Below, piece by piece: positions 35,682 to 45,486 of a stretch of DNA of 64,000 nucleotides. Every line of letters begins with the position of its first letter. Position 1 is the first letter of the stretch. The translations under genes and the position numbers were made by a program. Source of the stretch: Coccinella septempunctata. Its lineage: Eukaryota; Arthropoda; Insecta; Coleoptera; Coccinellidae. The stretch covers positions 27,732,064 to 27,796,063 of the forward strand of contig NC_058191.1 in assembly GCF_907165205.1 (NCBI RefSeq), in the 5' to 3' direction. Below the pieces are notes generated by a model that was not told the DNA's origin, searched no databases, and worked only from the letters and a program-made list of their open reading frames with translations.

Positions 35682-36078
35682 TATACATAGAACCAATACA
35701 ACTTTCAACAAAATGCAAAAATAAATTCGAGCACCTTCACCATAATATGTATTTCACTTTATATCAAGATAGAAGAAAATCCCGAAAATACTTTCGAAGA
35801 ATAATACATAATAATTAAACTTATATAAAGCTAGCAATAAAGAATTATACTAAAGAATAAACAAAAAATAAATACTGAGATTGTGTGAGATAATGAAATA
35901 TCTCAAATAAGTAATAAGTAACTCAAAAAATTTATATACAGAGTGTCCCAAAATTAAGCTATTAAATGTGTACTTATATTCTCGAGACAACATAAAGAGA
36001 CTACCTACGAAATACGCTCACTGGATCCTTATAGAACATCCAACCCAAAGTCAGCCAAGCGTCAAGGCAACATATATA
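35682..36078. other. Spacer with an orphan mariner-like end
   Basis: CAGAGTGTCCCAAAATTAAG at 35939-35958 after TATA resembles a mariner-type TIR, but no partner is found. The Tigger is inserted about 120 bp further on. Confidence 0.4.
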
Positions 36079-36270
36079 CAGTGAAACCTCTCCTTGCGGA
36101 CACCTCTATTAAGCGGACACTCCCTTTAAGCGGACAAATTTTCCGGAACAATAGCGTTACTTATGTCTTTACGTACAAAATCAACTCCTATAACCGGACA
36201 CTCTAATAACCGGACGCGGACAACTTTCTTGGTTCCAAAAATACTGTGACCTCCCTTAACCGGACGCGAA
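36079..36270 (+). repeat. Tigger left TIR and subterminal CGGAC repeats
   Basis: Short direct repeats of AAGCGGACA and AACCGGAC recur roughly every 15-50 bp from the terminus inward. Such arrays are plausible transposase-binding sites. Confidence 0.7.
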
Positions 36271-36506
36271 CCTCTAACAACCGAGTTGTATTATGTAGCA
36301 AAATAATATTTGTACATTGGTAACACTGCACTGTGTAACCGGGGAATTACCGTTTTTCGTTTAAATGCGAGTATGGACTCGGGGATTTCATTCGTATTAC
36401 ATCAAGTTTTGCACGATCACCGAAGGTTACGTATTTAATTTTCACCATCAACCAAGTTAGTGTTTAATTTTTGTTGTGCTACTGTTACTGTTGTGTTTCT
36501 GTTGAA

Positions 36507-38081
36507 ATGGCACCTAGGAAAAAACTCCTTAGTTTGGGTGAAAAAATGGAAGTTATCAATACTTCTGAAAAGGAAAATTTGTCAGTCAGGAAGCTCGCCG
36601 AAAAATTCAGCATAGGAAAGACACAAGCCGCTGAAATCATCAAGAATAAAAACAATATTCGTCTGCAATGGGAGTCAGGAAGCAATAATAATAAAAAAAG
36701 GGAGTTTTTAAGATCTGATGGACTTAAAATTGACAAAGTGTGTTTCGATTGGTTTTCTCGTGCTCGCAGCCAAAACATTCCTATATCAGGAAGTTTAGTG
36801 AAAGCTAAAGCTCAGGAAATAGCAGAGAAATCAAATGTGGCAAACTTTCGGGCGTCTAATGGTTGGCTGGAAAAATGGCGTAAGAGACATGCCATAAGTT
36901 TTAAGTGTATTTCCGGAGAATCAGCAGATGTCAGTCAAGAAGACGTCAATCAGTTCAAAAGTAAATTGCCATCGCTACTTCTTGGGTATCGACCAGAAGA
37001 TGTGTACAACGCCGATGAAACTGGCCTTTTCTTCCGAGCCTTACCGGAAAAAACCCTTGCCTTTAGATCTGAAAAATGTATTGGTGGAAAGCTTTCCAAG
37101 GAAAGGCTAACAATTTTATTTTGTGCTAATATGGCAGGACAAAAAGAAGATATGTTGGTGATTGGAAAGGCGGCCCGGCCTAGGGCATTCAAAAATGTAC
37201 CAATGAAAGATTTACCGGTTATGTGGAAGTTTAACAAAAAAGCATGGATGACACAAGACATTATGAGTGAATGGTTGCTCAAATTTGATTTAAAAATGAG
37301 GAAACAAAAGCGAAAAATTTTGTTATTTTTGGATAACGCAGGGTCCCACCCACGTGAGGTGAAGCTACAAAATATAAAAGTTATCTTTCTACCTCCTAAT
37401 ACTACATCAATGTGTCAACCTCTGGATCAGGGTATCATACAAAATTTCAAATTCTTTTATCGAGGCTCAATATTGAAGCACATATTATCAAAAATGGATC
37501 AAGTAAAATCTGCTTCAGAGTTAGCAAAGTCCATAAATGTTTTAGAAGCCCTTTATTACATGAAAACAGCCTGGAATAAAGTTTCGTCAGCAACAATACA
37601 AAATTGTTTCAGAAAAGCTGGTTTTCTCAAAAGTAATGGCGATACTGCATCAGTTGAATGGGATTCAGAAGATTATCTTCCTTTATCTACGATTGCTCAG
37701 ATGGAAGGGTGTGCCAAAGAAATGCAAATTTCTCAAGAAAATCTTGAAAGTTATGTTGGCATCGACGATATTACAGCAACGGAAGAAATGACTTTCAACC
37801 TTGACGAGGCGATTGAAAATATGATTGACCAGCAATATAATTCACCAGATGAAAAAGAAGACAGCGATCTCGAGCTTGATACTGTTGAAAACAATAATAA
37901 CACTATTACTTCATGCAGTCAGGCTTTGAAGGTGATCAATGATTTAAAAATCTTCGCGAATGACGACTACATTGCCTTTCAGCACTTAAAAAATTTGGAA
38001 GATCATTATCAATCAAAAATTTTCAAGCAAAAAATGCAAAATATGCGGCAATCGAGCATTTTAGAATTCATAAATAAGTAA
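36507..38081 (+). CDS. Tigger/pogo-type transposase, 524 aa, intact
   Basis: The frame opens at 36471, but the Met at 36507 (MAPRKKLLSLGEK) is the likelier start, because pogo-type proteins begin just before the first helix-turn-helix. Numbered from this Met: residues about 10-48 form a Psq/CENP-B N-terminal HTH (LSVRKLAEKFSIGKTQAAEI). Residues about 75-130 form the second, CENP-B-type HTH (SNGWLEKWRKRH). Residues about 160-340 are the DDE_1 catalytic domain with NADETGLFF (Asp170), LLFLDNAGSH (Asp276) and QPLDQGIIQNFK (Asp307). The last two Asp have 30 residues between them, as in pogo-like DD30D enzymes. The C-terminal 130 residues are acidic and poorly conserved. The enzyme would bind the element's TIRs and cut and paste it into TA sites, in the nucleus. 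All catalytic residues and both DNA-binding domains are present and no stop interrupts it. Confidence 0.95.
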   Translation: MAPRKKLLSLGEKMEVINTSEKENLSVRKLAEKFSIGKTQAAEIIKNKNNIRLQWESGSNNNKKREFLRSDGLKIDKVCFDWFSRARSQNIPISGSLVKAKAQEIAEKSNVANFRASNGWLEKWRKRHAISFKCISGESADVSQEDVNQFKSKLPSLLLGYRPEDVYNADETGLFFRALPEKTLAFRSEKCIGGKLSKERLTILFCANMAGQKEDMLVIGKAARPRAFKNVPMKDLPVMWKFNKKAWMTQDIMSEWLLKFDLKMRKQKRKILLFLDNAGSHPREVKLQNIKVIFLPPNTTSMCQPLDQGIIQNFKFFYRGSILKHILSKMDQVKSASELAKSINVLEALYYMKTAWNKVSSATIQNCFRKAGFLKSNGDTASVEWDSEDYLPLSTIAQMEGCAKEMQISQENLESYVGIDDITATEEMTFNLDEAIENMIDQQYNSPDEKEDSDLELDTVENNNNTITSCSQALKVINDLKIFANDDYIAFQHLKNLEDHYQSKIFKQKMQNMRQSSILEFINK

Positions 38082-38128
38082 ATTATATACAAAATATGTA
38101 TGAACAATATGTATGCATTTATAATTCT

Positions 38129-38134
38129 AATAAA
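38129..38134 (+). terminator. Polyadenylation signal AATAAA of the Tigger transposase
   Basis: AATAAA about 48 bp after the stop codon, before the right subterminal repeats; placement fits the transposase mRNA. Confidence 0.6.
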
Positions 38135-38189
38135 TGTTTGTGTTAAAATTTCTTACTTTTTTACACACCCATTAAGGATGACAACTCTA

Positions 38190-38261
38190 ATAAGCGGACA
38201 CCTCTAATAACCGGACAAACTATGCGGAACCGTGAGTGTCCGCTTATTAGAGGTTTCACTG
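38190..38261 (+). repeat. Tigger right TIR and subterminal repeats
   Basis: AAGCGGACACC, AACCGGACAAAC and the inverted GAGTGTCCGCTT precede AGAGGTTTCACTG. CGGACAAA...CGGAAC also occurs in the same orientation in the left arm. Confidence 0.75.
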
Positions 38262-39611
38262 TATTTCATTTTTGATTAATTAAAGAATGGCCGTCAAAAA
38301 AAAATATGATATAGCAAAAATTTAAGCTCTTGTTCGAGAATCATTCAGACGAAAGCCAATTATCCAAATGCAAAAGTTTCATCCTCACTAATGTACACGT
38401 TCTTAACAAGCGGATACGAAAAAAAGACGACAAAGCAAACATTAGTATTGTTCGCTCAATGAATGCCGCAACAAAACAAATATGTATGTCTACTCCAGGT
38501 TACATTGAAAGAGCTATTGCGCCTACGTGAAACGAGCTGTTTCTCCATTTACAGACGCCGCAACAAATCGATTTAATTTTCGGAAAAGTTATATTTCAAC
38601 GCGTCGAATATGAAGTGTGGTAATTGGAGAAGCAGAATAGGTAAAGACTAGGGATGAGCGAGTTACATCGATGTATCGAAAACATCGATCAGTAAGCGCT
38701 AGATGCCTCGAAACGGATGGAGCTTTGTGAAATGATTAGGGTTAAACCAATTCTCAAGGTTCGAGAGTTTTGCCTTGATAATATTTATTTTAGTGCCCTT
38801 ACAAGAGCCCTCGATTATTAATTGAAATCTGTGGTTAGAGATGTGATAATCTTATGAATACATGGCTGTCAAAGTTGCTGAAAAGTTATGCATTATGCTC
38901 AGTGATTTTTCCGATAAATTCACATTGCTCTGTATGATGTGAAGAGACTGCCAATAAGCGCCCATACATTTTTTATGGATTTTCAGAGTGCAGCGATAGC
39001 TGGAACTTGACATTAATTATTCAATCCATTTCAGTATGTAACATGAAAAACGTGTTACTGTACAAAACCCTCGACAAAACCTAACAACTTTGACATGAAC
39101 ATTTTCATCCTAAAGCAAAAATTTATACAGGGTTGGACTTCGAAGATACGTTGAGATATTAGGTACCGTTGAAAATACAAGTAAATAATTTTTTCTCCGG
39201 AATAGTTGATCATTATAATTTTTTTGTGACATATTTTGCAATTCTCAACACCTTAACATTCTTCTGGAATGTATTCATTACATTGCCCCCTGAAAATTTT
39301 GAAAACATAAAAACATATTGAAAAAATCAATATGATACGATCTACAATGAAAAAACAACGACGAATTTTGTCAAGTTTACTGTGAGGTAAGTTGGTAAGT
39401 GATGAACTTACGTCCTGAAACAAGATCACCATCGAAATATTGCTTAATTAAAATATTGTGCGATCATTAATTTTTCTTGAAAGTGTTTCCAAACACCTAA
39501 GACTCAGGGAAGACAAATAAAATTCCTTCAGCATTAGAGGTGGTACATTATATATCAGAAGAAATTTTGCCTAGCAGACTGTTAAGAAAATAACGGGTTG
39601 GGCATAAGTAT
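38262..39611. other. Unassigned stretch, no gene seen
   Basis: AT-rich. An orphan TACAGGGTTGGAC motif near 39125 may be an element end without partner. Confidence 0.4.
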
Positions 39612-40040
39612 GGAATAAAATGAATATGTATATTATTTCTTCAACGATAACTCGAAATGAAAACGCTTAAACCCGTCGATTGATTTTTAATTATGCCCAG
39701 AGGACATAAATGAAAATTTATTATAATCGTAACTCATTCAACGTGTCCATCGTTATTTCAAGTTATTGGTTGAGAAACTATTGATTTTTTTTTTCGAGAT
39801 ACTTTTGTGTTTCTTCTGAAAATTGAAAAAAAAAAGAAAATATAGCGGGATTCTATTTTCAGCGAGCTTCCAACGAGCTCATAAATGGTGCGTATATATG
39901 TTTCCATTTGAAAAACAGTTAGGTGGCGTTGCGGTTAAGTGGTATAAAAAATACTCAATTTTATTACCAGAACTTTTTTTGCCATTTTAATTTCTAGTTA
40001 TTGGTGGAAGACATATCTATAATATTCCGAGACTTATAGT
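39612..40040 (+). repeat. Dispersed repeat family G, copy G1
   Basis: Shares ordered blocks with 62076-62541: AAATGAAAACGCTT then CGATTGATTTTTA, GCGGGATTCTATTTTC, GTTTCCATTTGAA, and ACTCAATTTTATTACCAGAA. Other blocks include ATTCCGAGACTTATA. Clearly diverged, non-coding, without visible TIRs. Confidence 0.65.
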
Positions 40041-40135
40041 TATTTATTCCTGATTGAGATTCCTGGAATTCGAGAGAAAATTTCTGAAGGTGCCATAAAA
40101 GTCAATTGATGGTGTATCAATTTTTTAACGCGGTA

Positions 40136-41040
40136 CCGTAGATTCGGGTGATTTGGGACAATTGTTGAATTCAACTTGTCATATTTTCAAAACGGTGACC
40201 TATTTTTATCTGAAAATCAGGTTCGAATATGCTTAATGACTATTGATTAACATATATACCATGCTTCAGAATTCGGATATAAATTTTGAAAAAAATAAAA
40301 TATACTTGTCCCAAGTCACCCACCGATTTGTGAGGCTCGGGACACAAGTTAAAATCTGTTGATTTCTCAACTCTCAAATGAAATAGGTGACTTGGGACGG
40401 TGTATAGTTTTGAAAAATTAGAATTTGTGATTATATAAGTAGTTGAAATTAAATGATAAACCCCTATTACACCAAAAGCGAATATATTGCAACTCAAATA
40501 TAAAAAAACTAAACAAAACAAGGTAACTTTGAATTCTTTCATTCTTTGGTGATTTCTTTGTGGATATAACGTAAATAATAATATCCTGCGAAAAATCGTC
40601 ATATTTCCTGCTGCCAATGAGCTGCTTGTATCTATTCGGCATTGTCCCAAGTCACCCTATGGAACAACAAAATAAATGAATGAGATCCGTGTTGCCATTT
40701 GATTTGTAAACAACCTTGTTTTATGACATATCTGATATCCCACATATCCAGAAAAAAAATTACACATGCACAAAGTGGAACACATGTACAGGATACTAGA
40801 AAGTATAAGGGCCATAAAAAAACGCGCTTTTACTCTCCTTAATTCATTAATTTTTCCTGTCATTTCAAACGCTCTGGTCGCGGCAAAATCAACAGGAATT
40901 AATTGTTAAACTAACCGAAAAGACGCTATACAATCTTATAAGTTTGTCCCTTCACTCATAAATGGTAAGAAACAAAGAAATCTGCAAGGGGGTAGTTGTC
41001 CCAAGTTACAGGACTGTCCCAAGTCACCCGAATCTACCGG
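40136..41040. repeat. TA-flanked element I with repeated GTCCCAAGTCACCC motif
   Basis: The left end CCGTAGATTCGGGTGATT then TGGGACA matches the inverted right end CCGGTAGATTCGGGTGACT then TGGGACA with one extra G. TA lies outside each end. The motif GTCCCAAGTCACCC, or its complement, recurs at about 40146, 40308, 40386, 40644 and 41016, with a variant at 40997. It is 905 bp. The overlapping minus-strand frames at 40240-40650 (136 and 74 codons) are not recognisable. Confidence 0.75.
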
Positions 41041-41042
41041 TA

Positions 41043-42212
41043 GCTGTGTTTAGTATGGAAATTATTACCCTACATCCTACAAGAACTTGGCTTACTTTTA
41101 ACCCACATTTTTGAGTAAATTTCTAGAAGATCCTGGAGATTATATCGATTTCTATCTGGTTTGTGGGTGTCGACACATTCCCATCCCTAGCGCCCACGCA
41201 CATAAAGCCAACGCAAAATGAGCTTCGGATTGCATTCCTCGACTCTGTCGTTTAGCCGAAGAAAAATCGATAATTTCGTGAAGTTAATCAGCGTTTTGTC
41301 GTTAAAAGCGTTTGGACAAATAACGAAATCGGGGAATAATAATTCGAGTGTGACGGATAGGAACGTGAACGACCTTGTTATCTCGTAATCCATATGCATC
41401 GAAGCAGGTTTCGACACAAAGAGGACGTTTTTGTTCACGTGTGGTGTCGTTGATCCAATGTGGTTGAGTGGTCGCAGACGATCCATGAAAATAAAGAAGT
41501 AGTCGTATTTTCCTTCAATTTTCGAAAGATATTATGGATATTTCTATCATTGATGTCGAAATCAAATTTATTGGTGGTAATATCGTTGATCCAGAGCGAT
41601 GAATGTTTTTATGGAAATTTGCTCATTACTTTTCGTAATTAATTCAAATTTCATTTCTGAGGGAGCTTTGAAATGAGAATTAATTGATTATCCAATCATT
41701 AACTACGAAAATTTGTCTCATAATTGATCACAGTGTGGTCAGTCGGTGGTCAGCCTACTACTACTAGAGAAAGTAGAAAAATTTATATCCTAGTTTCTTC
41801 ATTGGGTTTTATGAGCACCGTATACAATACACATCGTCTCCACTCTGTACTACTTAAAGCTTATTCTTTACACAAATACATAATCATTACACTTATACGG
41901 GCAAACAGAGAGTTTTTTCTGAGGTTTTTATCTCTGTTTTTTCATGTATCATACTAAGATATGTATGGTACCCCGTTGACATTTTTCCTCTGCTTACACT
42001 GGATCTGGAACGAGGAACAGGTTTTTAGGATCTGTCTCTTGTTGCCATTTCTTTACACCCGCTTCATTGTTTTTCAGATTGTAAAAGTTTGTAACACTTT
42101 TTTTCAAAAGAATATATATATACTACTTAAAGTGTAGAGTGTAGATAAGACGATGAAATATTAGCTCGAATTGGGTACCAGTGAAAATTTAGAATTTCCA
42201 CCAATGCATATA
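41043..42212. other. Unassigned stretch, no gene seen
   Basis: A GC-richer island at 41170-41470 has an unrecognised 99-codon minus-strand frame; the remainder is AT-rich. Confidence 0.4.
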
Positions 42213-42446
42213 CAGGGCGAGTCTTGAACCAAAATTCTAACAGTTGATTCTTGAGATCAAAGTAACTTTTTACTTATTCTGAAGGTAATTTTGTTTTTCC
42301 AATGGTGCCACAGGTCTTTATGAAAACTTAAAATGGCTGTATCTTTTATCAGGGCCGAATCGGAAAATGTGGTATAGGAAAAAGTGTTTCTTTTGACCTC
42401 AAGAATCTTCTGTTGAAATATTTCTACGAGTCGATGATACACCCTG
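42213..42446 (+). repeat. Family A, copy A5: short internal-deletion derivative
   Basis: TA-flanked, CAGGGCGAGTCTTGAACC at the left and ATACACCCTG at the right. It keeps the left outer arm (about 60 bp) and the right third (AGGTAATTTTGTTTTTCC, ATGAAAACTTAAAATGGCTG and the outer arm) and lacks the centre. At 234 bp it is the smallest copy with both ends. Confidence 0.8.
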
Positions 42447-43208
42447 TATATCGAGAAAATGAAGTTTCACCTGCAAACATATCATGGTTTTCCTTGCATT
42501 GTGCATTGGAGCATATAAGAAATCCCAGATTGTGATCACGTTCAAGAATCGATTCTAATTGAATCCCCACAATGTGGCAGAGACCGAGTGTTCAGTTCTC
42601 AGGCACTCTTTCGATTGATGACAGATATCTGGGAATTCATATTTCCCCAATGCACAAAGAATAATATAATTCTATGTTTGCAGGTGATACTGTTTTGATA
42701 TTTTTACGTCGGTTCAGAATTGACACCAAGAGTATAGCTAAAAGCTATAAATGATTATGTACAGAATGTCTGCTAGAAAAAGATCCTATACCCTAAAGAA
42801 GAAACTGAAGAAATAACAGAAATGATTTTCAAATAAAATAATCTTAAAAATCATCCTCAATAAACAATAATACAAAAACAGTCTCGTCACATTTGAAAAT
42901 TCCGTTTTGTTTTGTTTAATAGGACATCTTATATGGAATGGCTTCTATAGAAAGCCCTTTTAATGCCGAATCCAACCTTATTCAGGGTTATTAAAGTAAC
43001 TTAAACCTACATAAGCCAAATCACCCTGCTAAAAGCGGAGGCATACTACAGTTTGTTACATTTTATTACACAAGGTCCGAATTTTCTTATACATACAAAT
43101 GACCGTGTGGAAATAAAGAATTTTCGAGATTAAGGCTGAAACAGTCAGTGCCGATTTATTTATTGTTCTTGCGAATGCAAGTCGCATTGAAAATTGCAGA
43201 AGACTAAA
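42447..43208. other. Unassigned stretch with a faint RT-like motif
   Basis: At 42673-42705 the plus strand encodes MFAGDTVLIF, which resembles the RT catalytic box FADDTVLIF with the first Asp changed to Gly. Surrounding text is not clearly RT-like, so no pseudogene is called. Confidence 0.3.
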
Positions 43209-43458
43209 CCCCGGTTTCACATAACTTTGATTGCGCGATCAACGATTTCCAAAACGAAATCACTAAAACCTTCTAATTTCGGAATATGTATATTGAAAAA
43301 GTAGAAATAGAGAATCATTGAGTGGATTTATATAGATCATAATTTGATGCTAGAGTGATAGTCTGAATGCTCATGTCTGAATTATCGATTGAAAACAAAT
43401 TTACATTTATCCGTAAATCAAGAGTTGATTCCCCGATCAAGGTTTGTGAAACCGGGGG
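43209..43458. repeat. Family J palindromic-ended MITE, copy J1
   Basis: CCCCGGTTTCACATAACTTT at the left and, inverted at the right, CCCCGGTTTCACAAACCTTG. TAAA stands just outside both ends as a possible target duplication. The inside is non-coding and recurs at 56689-56951. Confidence 0.8.
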
Positions 43459-43744
43459 TAAATTTCTCTTCAACGTAAATGTAACTTAGCGTTCCACTGA
43501 GTTTGAAAGCACAATTCCGATGTATATATATAGAACTTAAAATTAATATTCTGTTCACTAATCACTTAGCCTTACAATAAACAATTAACTGATAGCAAAA
43601 ATGCTGAACGTTAAATAAATATTGAGATCGTGTTGTTCATTAAGATTATTTGGCAACTGTCAACCGCCAGCAAGTGTCAATCATTTATCCGTGGAGGGTA
43701 GACTACTCAACATACACTACCATGCGAAATTCAAGTTTCGTTTA
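43459..43744. other. Unassigned spacer
   Basis: Nothing recognised. Confidence 0.4.
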
Positions 43745-43912
43745 GTTTTCTTGATTTTCTCAGCTGATTTTTTCTAATTTTTCTTCCGTTTGAACCTTCT
43801 GAAAAGTATGAGGAAGATTTCAAAGAACAAATGAATAAAATCGGTTCAGCCGTTTCCACGTGATGCGATGACAACACAAAAGAGGGTTCCAATTTTGTTT
43901 ATAAAGAATTAT
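43745..43912 (+). repeat. Possible retroposon 3' region (RTE- or SINE-like)
   Basis: AATAAAATCGGTTCAGCCG then TTTCCACGTGATGCGATGAC resembles text found in the 3' ends of several insect retroposons, followed by TTTGTTTATAAAGAATTATT. Recognition is by general resemblance only. Confidence 0.3.
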
Positions 43913-44784
43913 TACTAGTAACTCATCAATTAAAATCCCAATTTTGATCTTTCCAAGGACGTATTATATTTAATTACATCAGACCACTTGATGCAGAATA
44001 ATATTCTAAAAAAATCTCTGTCTGACTGTGAGAAAAAGCTCGTTGGAAGTGGTGTATTGAGATGTTAACATTTTTCTTGTCAGCATCATATCTTCTACCC
44101 CAAAATAACAGGCCATAGCTGATAAGAATGATTAATCGGAAGTTAAAGAATGAGATATGAAAGACTTGATCAAATTATCGATAAGTGTTGCATAAAGCCT
44201 CGTTGAATCTTCTGAATTGACTGATTCCTTTCATGCACTAAATCATGCTCATCGTATCGGCCCCTGCAGTCCCCCACCTGACCTTCTGGCGCTGGCAGGG
44301 TTCGATTCGATAATCTCGAAGGGGAGAGTTTCTCCTCTAAAGTTCGTCGCAAAGTTGGATCTGTTGAATTCGGGGGGTGGAACATGTCCTATTGCAGTCT
44401 CTATTGATCCCGATACGGTGCTTATGGCACATTCTTCGCCACCCTTACGGTTTGTCCGTTGTTGAAAACAAAAATAAAACGAGAACCAATAAGGAAATAT
44501 CACCCTGCGAGGCACAAGGGGTTACTATGAAAATAATGGAGATATTGGATGAAGAAATTATTCGGAAAGATATCCTTCAGGATTAGATTGTTGACGGTTG
44601 GATGATTTTACCCCAGAATAAATCAAATTTCGCATTATCATTTTGAAAAGTTCATTTTTATCTTCAATATTCAAACCACAAAAGGTATTCAGTTAATTCA
44701 GTTTAGATATTATGTAATAGAGTATGTTATTATAAATGGATAAATATGAGCTCTTTATCCGAGTTTTTATCTTATTTATCAAGT
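43913..44784. other. Unassigned stretch with a GC-rich island
   Basis: From 44200 to 44590 GC is higher and frames are open in three readings (82 and 69 codons plus, 88 codons minus), with no recognisable product. Confidence 0.35.
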
Positions 44785-45486
44785 TATACTCTTTGACTCG
44801 TACAAATATTTCAACAGTACATTCTTGAGGTCAAAAGAAACACTTTATCCTTTACCATTTTTTCCGAATCGCTTCGGTTTAAAAGATACAGGCTGTTGAT
44901 AAACCATAAAAAATGTTATTTCCAGTTCCACCTCACAAAGGGTTCTATCGAATGAAATGAATTTCGGAATATATTTTTTTCATTTATTTGATGAATCTAT
45001 ATCGTACACAAGATATCACCCACGTCTTCCAGTTTTCTCATTATGACCATTGCGTACCATAAAAATACCAAAAATTCAAAGAACCCAACTGTTGGGACAA
45101 AGTTGGACGCTATCTAATGAATATTTGAACGTTTAGCGAAATTGAAGTATTCCTTATCGAGATTCCTTATATTTTCTCGTATGATGCGCCGTTTTCAAGT
45201 AATTTGAAAATTAAAAAGTATCTGGGAAATTTGAAAAATTGGATTCTTTGGCTGGATAGAACTCTGTTTAAAAGATCCACAATGTGTAGTGTCACAGATT
45301 TAGCTAGTTATTCTTAAGGTCATTTTGATTTTCCAGGGATGGCACAGCTCATTATGAAAACTTAAAATGTCTATATCTTTTTATTAGGGACGAATCGGAA
45401 AAATGGTACAGGAAATAAGTGTTGTATATCTTTTGACCTCAAGAATCTACTATTGAAATATTTGTAGGATTCGAAGACTCATCCTG
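44785..45486 (+). repeat. Family A foldback element, copy A6
   Basis: Contains CTTTGACTCGTACAAATATT at the left (its CAGGGTGAG terminus is worn) and GACTCATCCTG then TA at the right. The full centre is present, including GATATCACCCACGTCTTCC and ATGATGCGCCGTTTTCAAG. About 700 bp, with a small internal duplication near 45140-45175. Confidence 0.85.

Larger units (their letters stand above)
36079..38261 (+). mobile_element. Complete Tigger/pogo DNA transposon
   Basis: It is 2,183 bp flanked by TA at 36077-36078 and 38262-38263. The left end CAGTGAAACCTCT and inverted right end CAGTGAAACCTCT are identical for 13 bp. Then AAGCGGACACTC follows in both arms, at shifted distance, which is the terminal style of pogo/Tigger elements. 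CGGACA-type motifs repeat in both subterminal regions. It contains one intronless transposase frame and a polyadenylation signal. It shows no inserted element, stop or frameshift, and is the best candidate in the window for a recently mobile autonomous element. Confidence 0.95.

Noticed and set aside
36485..37282. Minus-strand frames of ~100 codons
   Set aside because: Mirror images of the Tigger transposase coding strand.
40240..40650. 136-codon minus-strand frame inside element I
   Set aside because: Hydrophobic AT-driven composition, no transposase motif; not supported as a gene.
44297..44307. GGTTCGATTCG resembling a tRNA B box
   Set aside because: No A box at the right distance, no cloverleaf, no terminator run in place.
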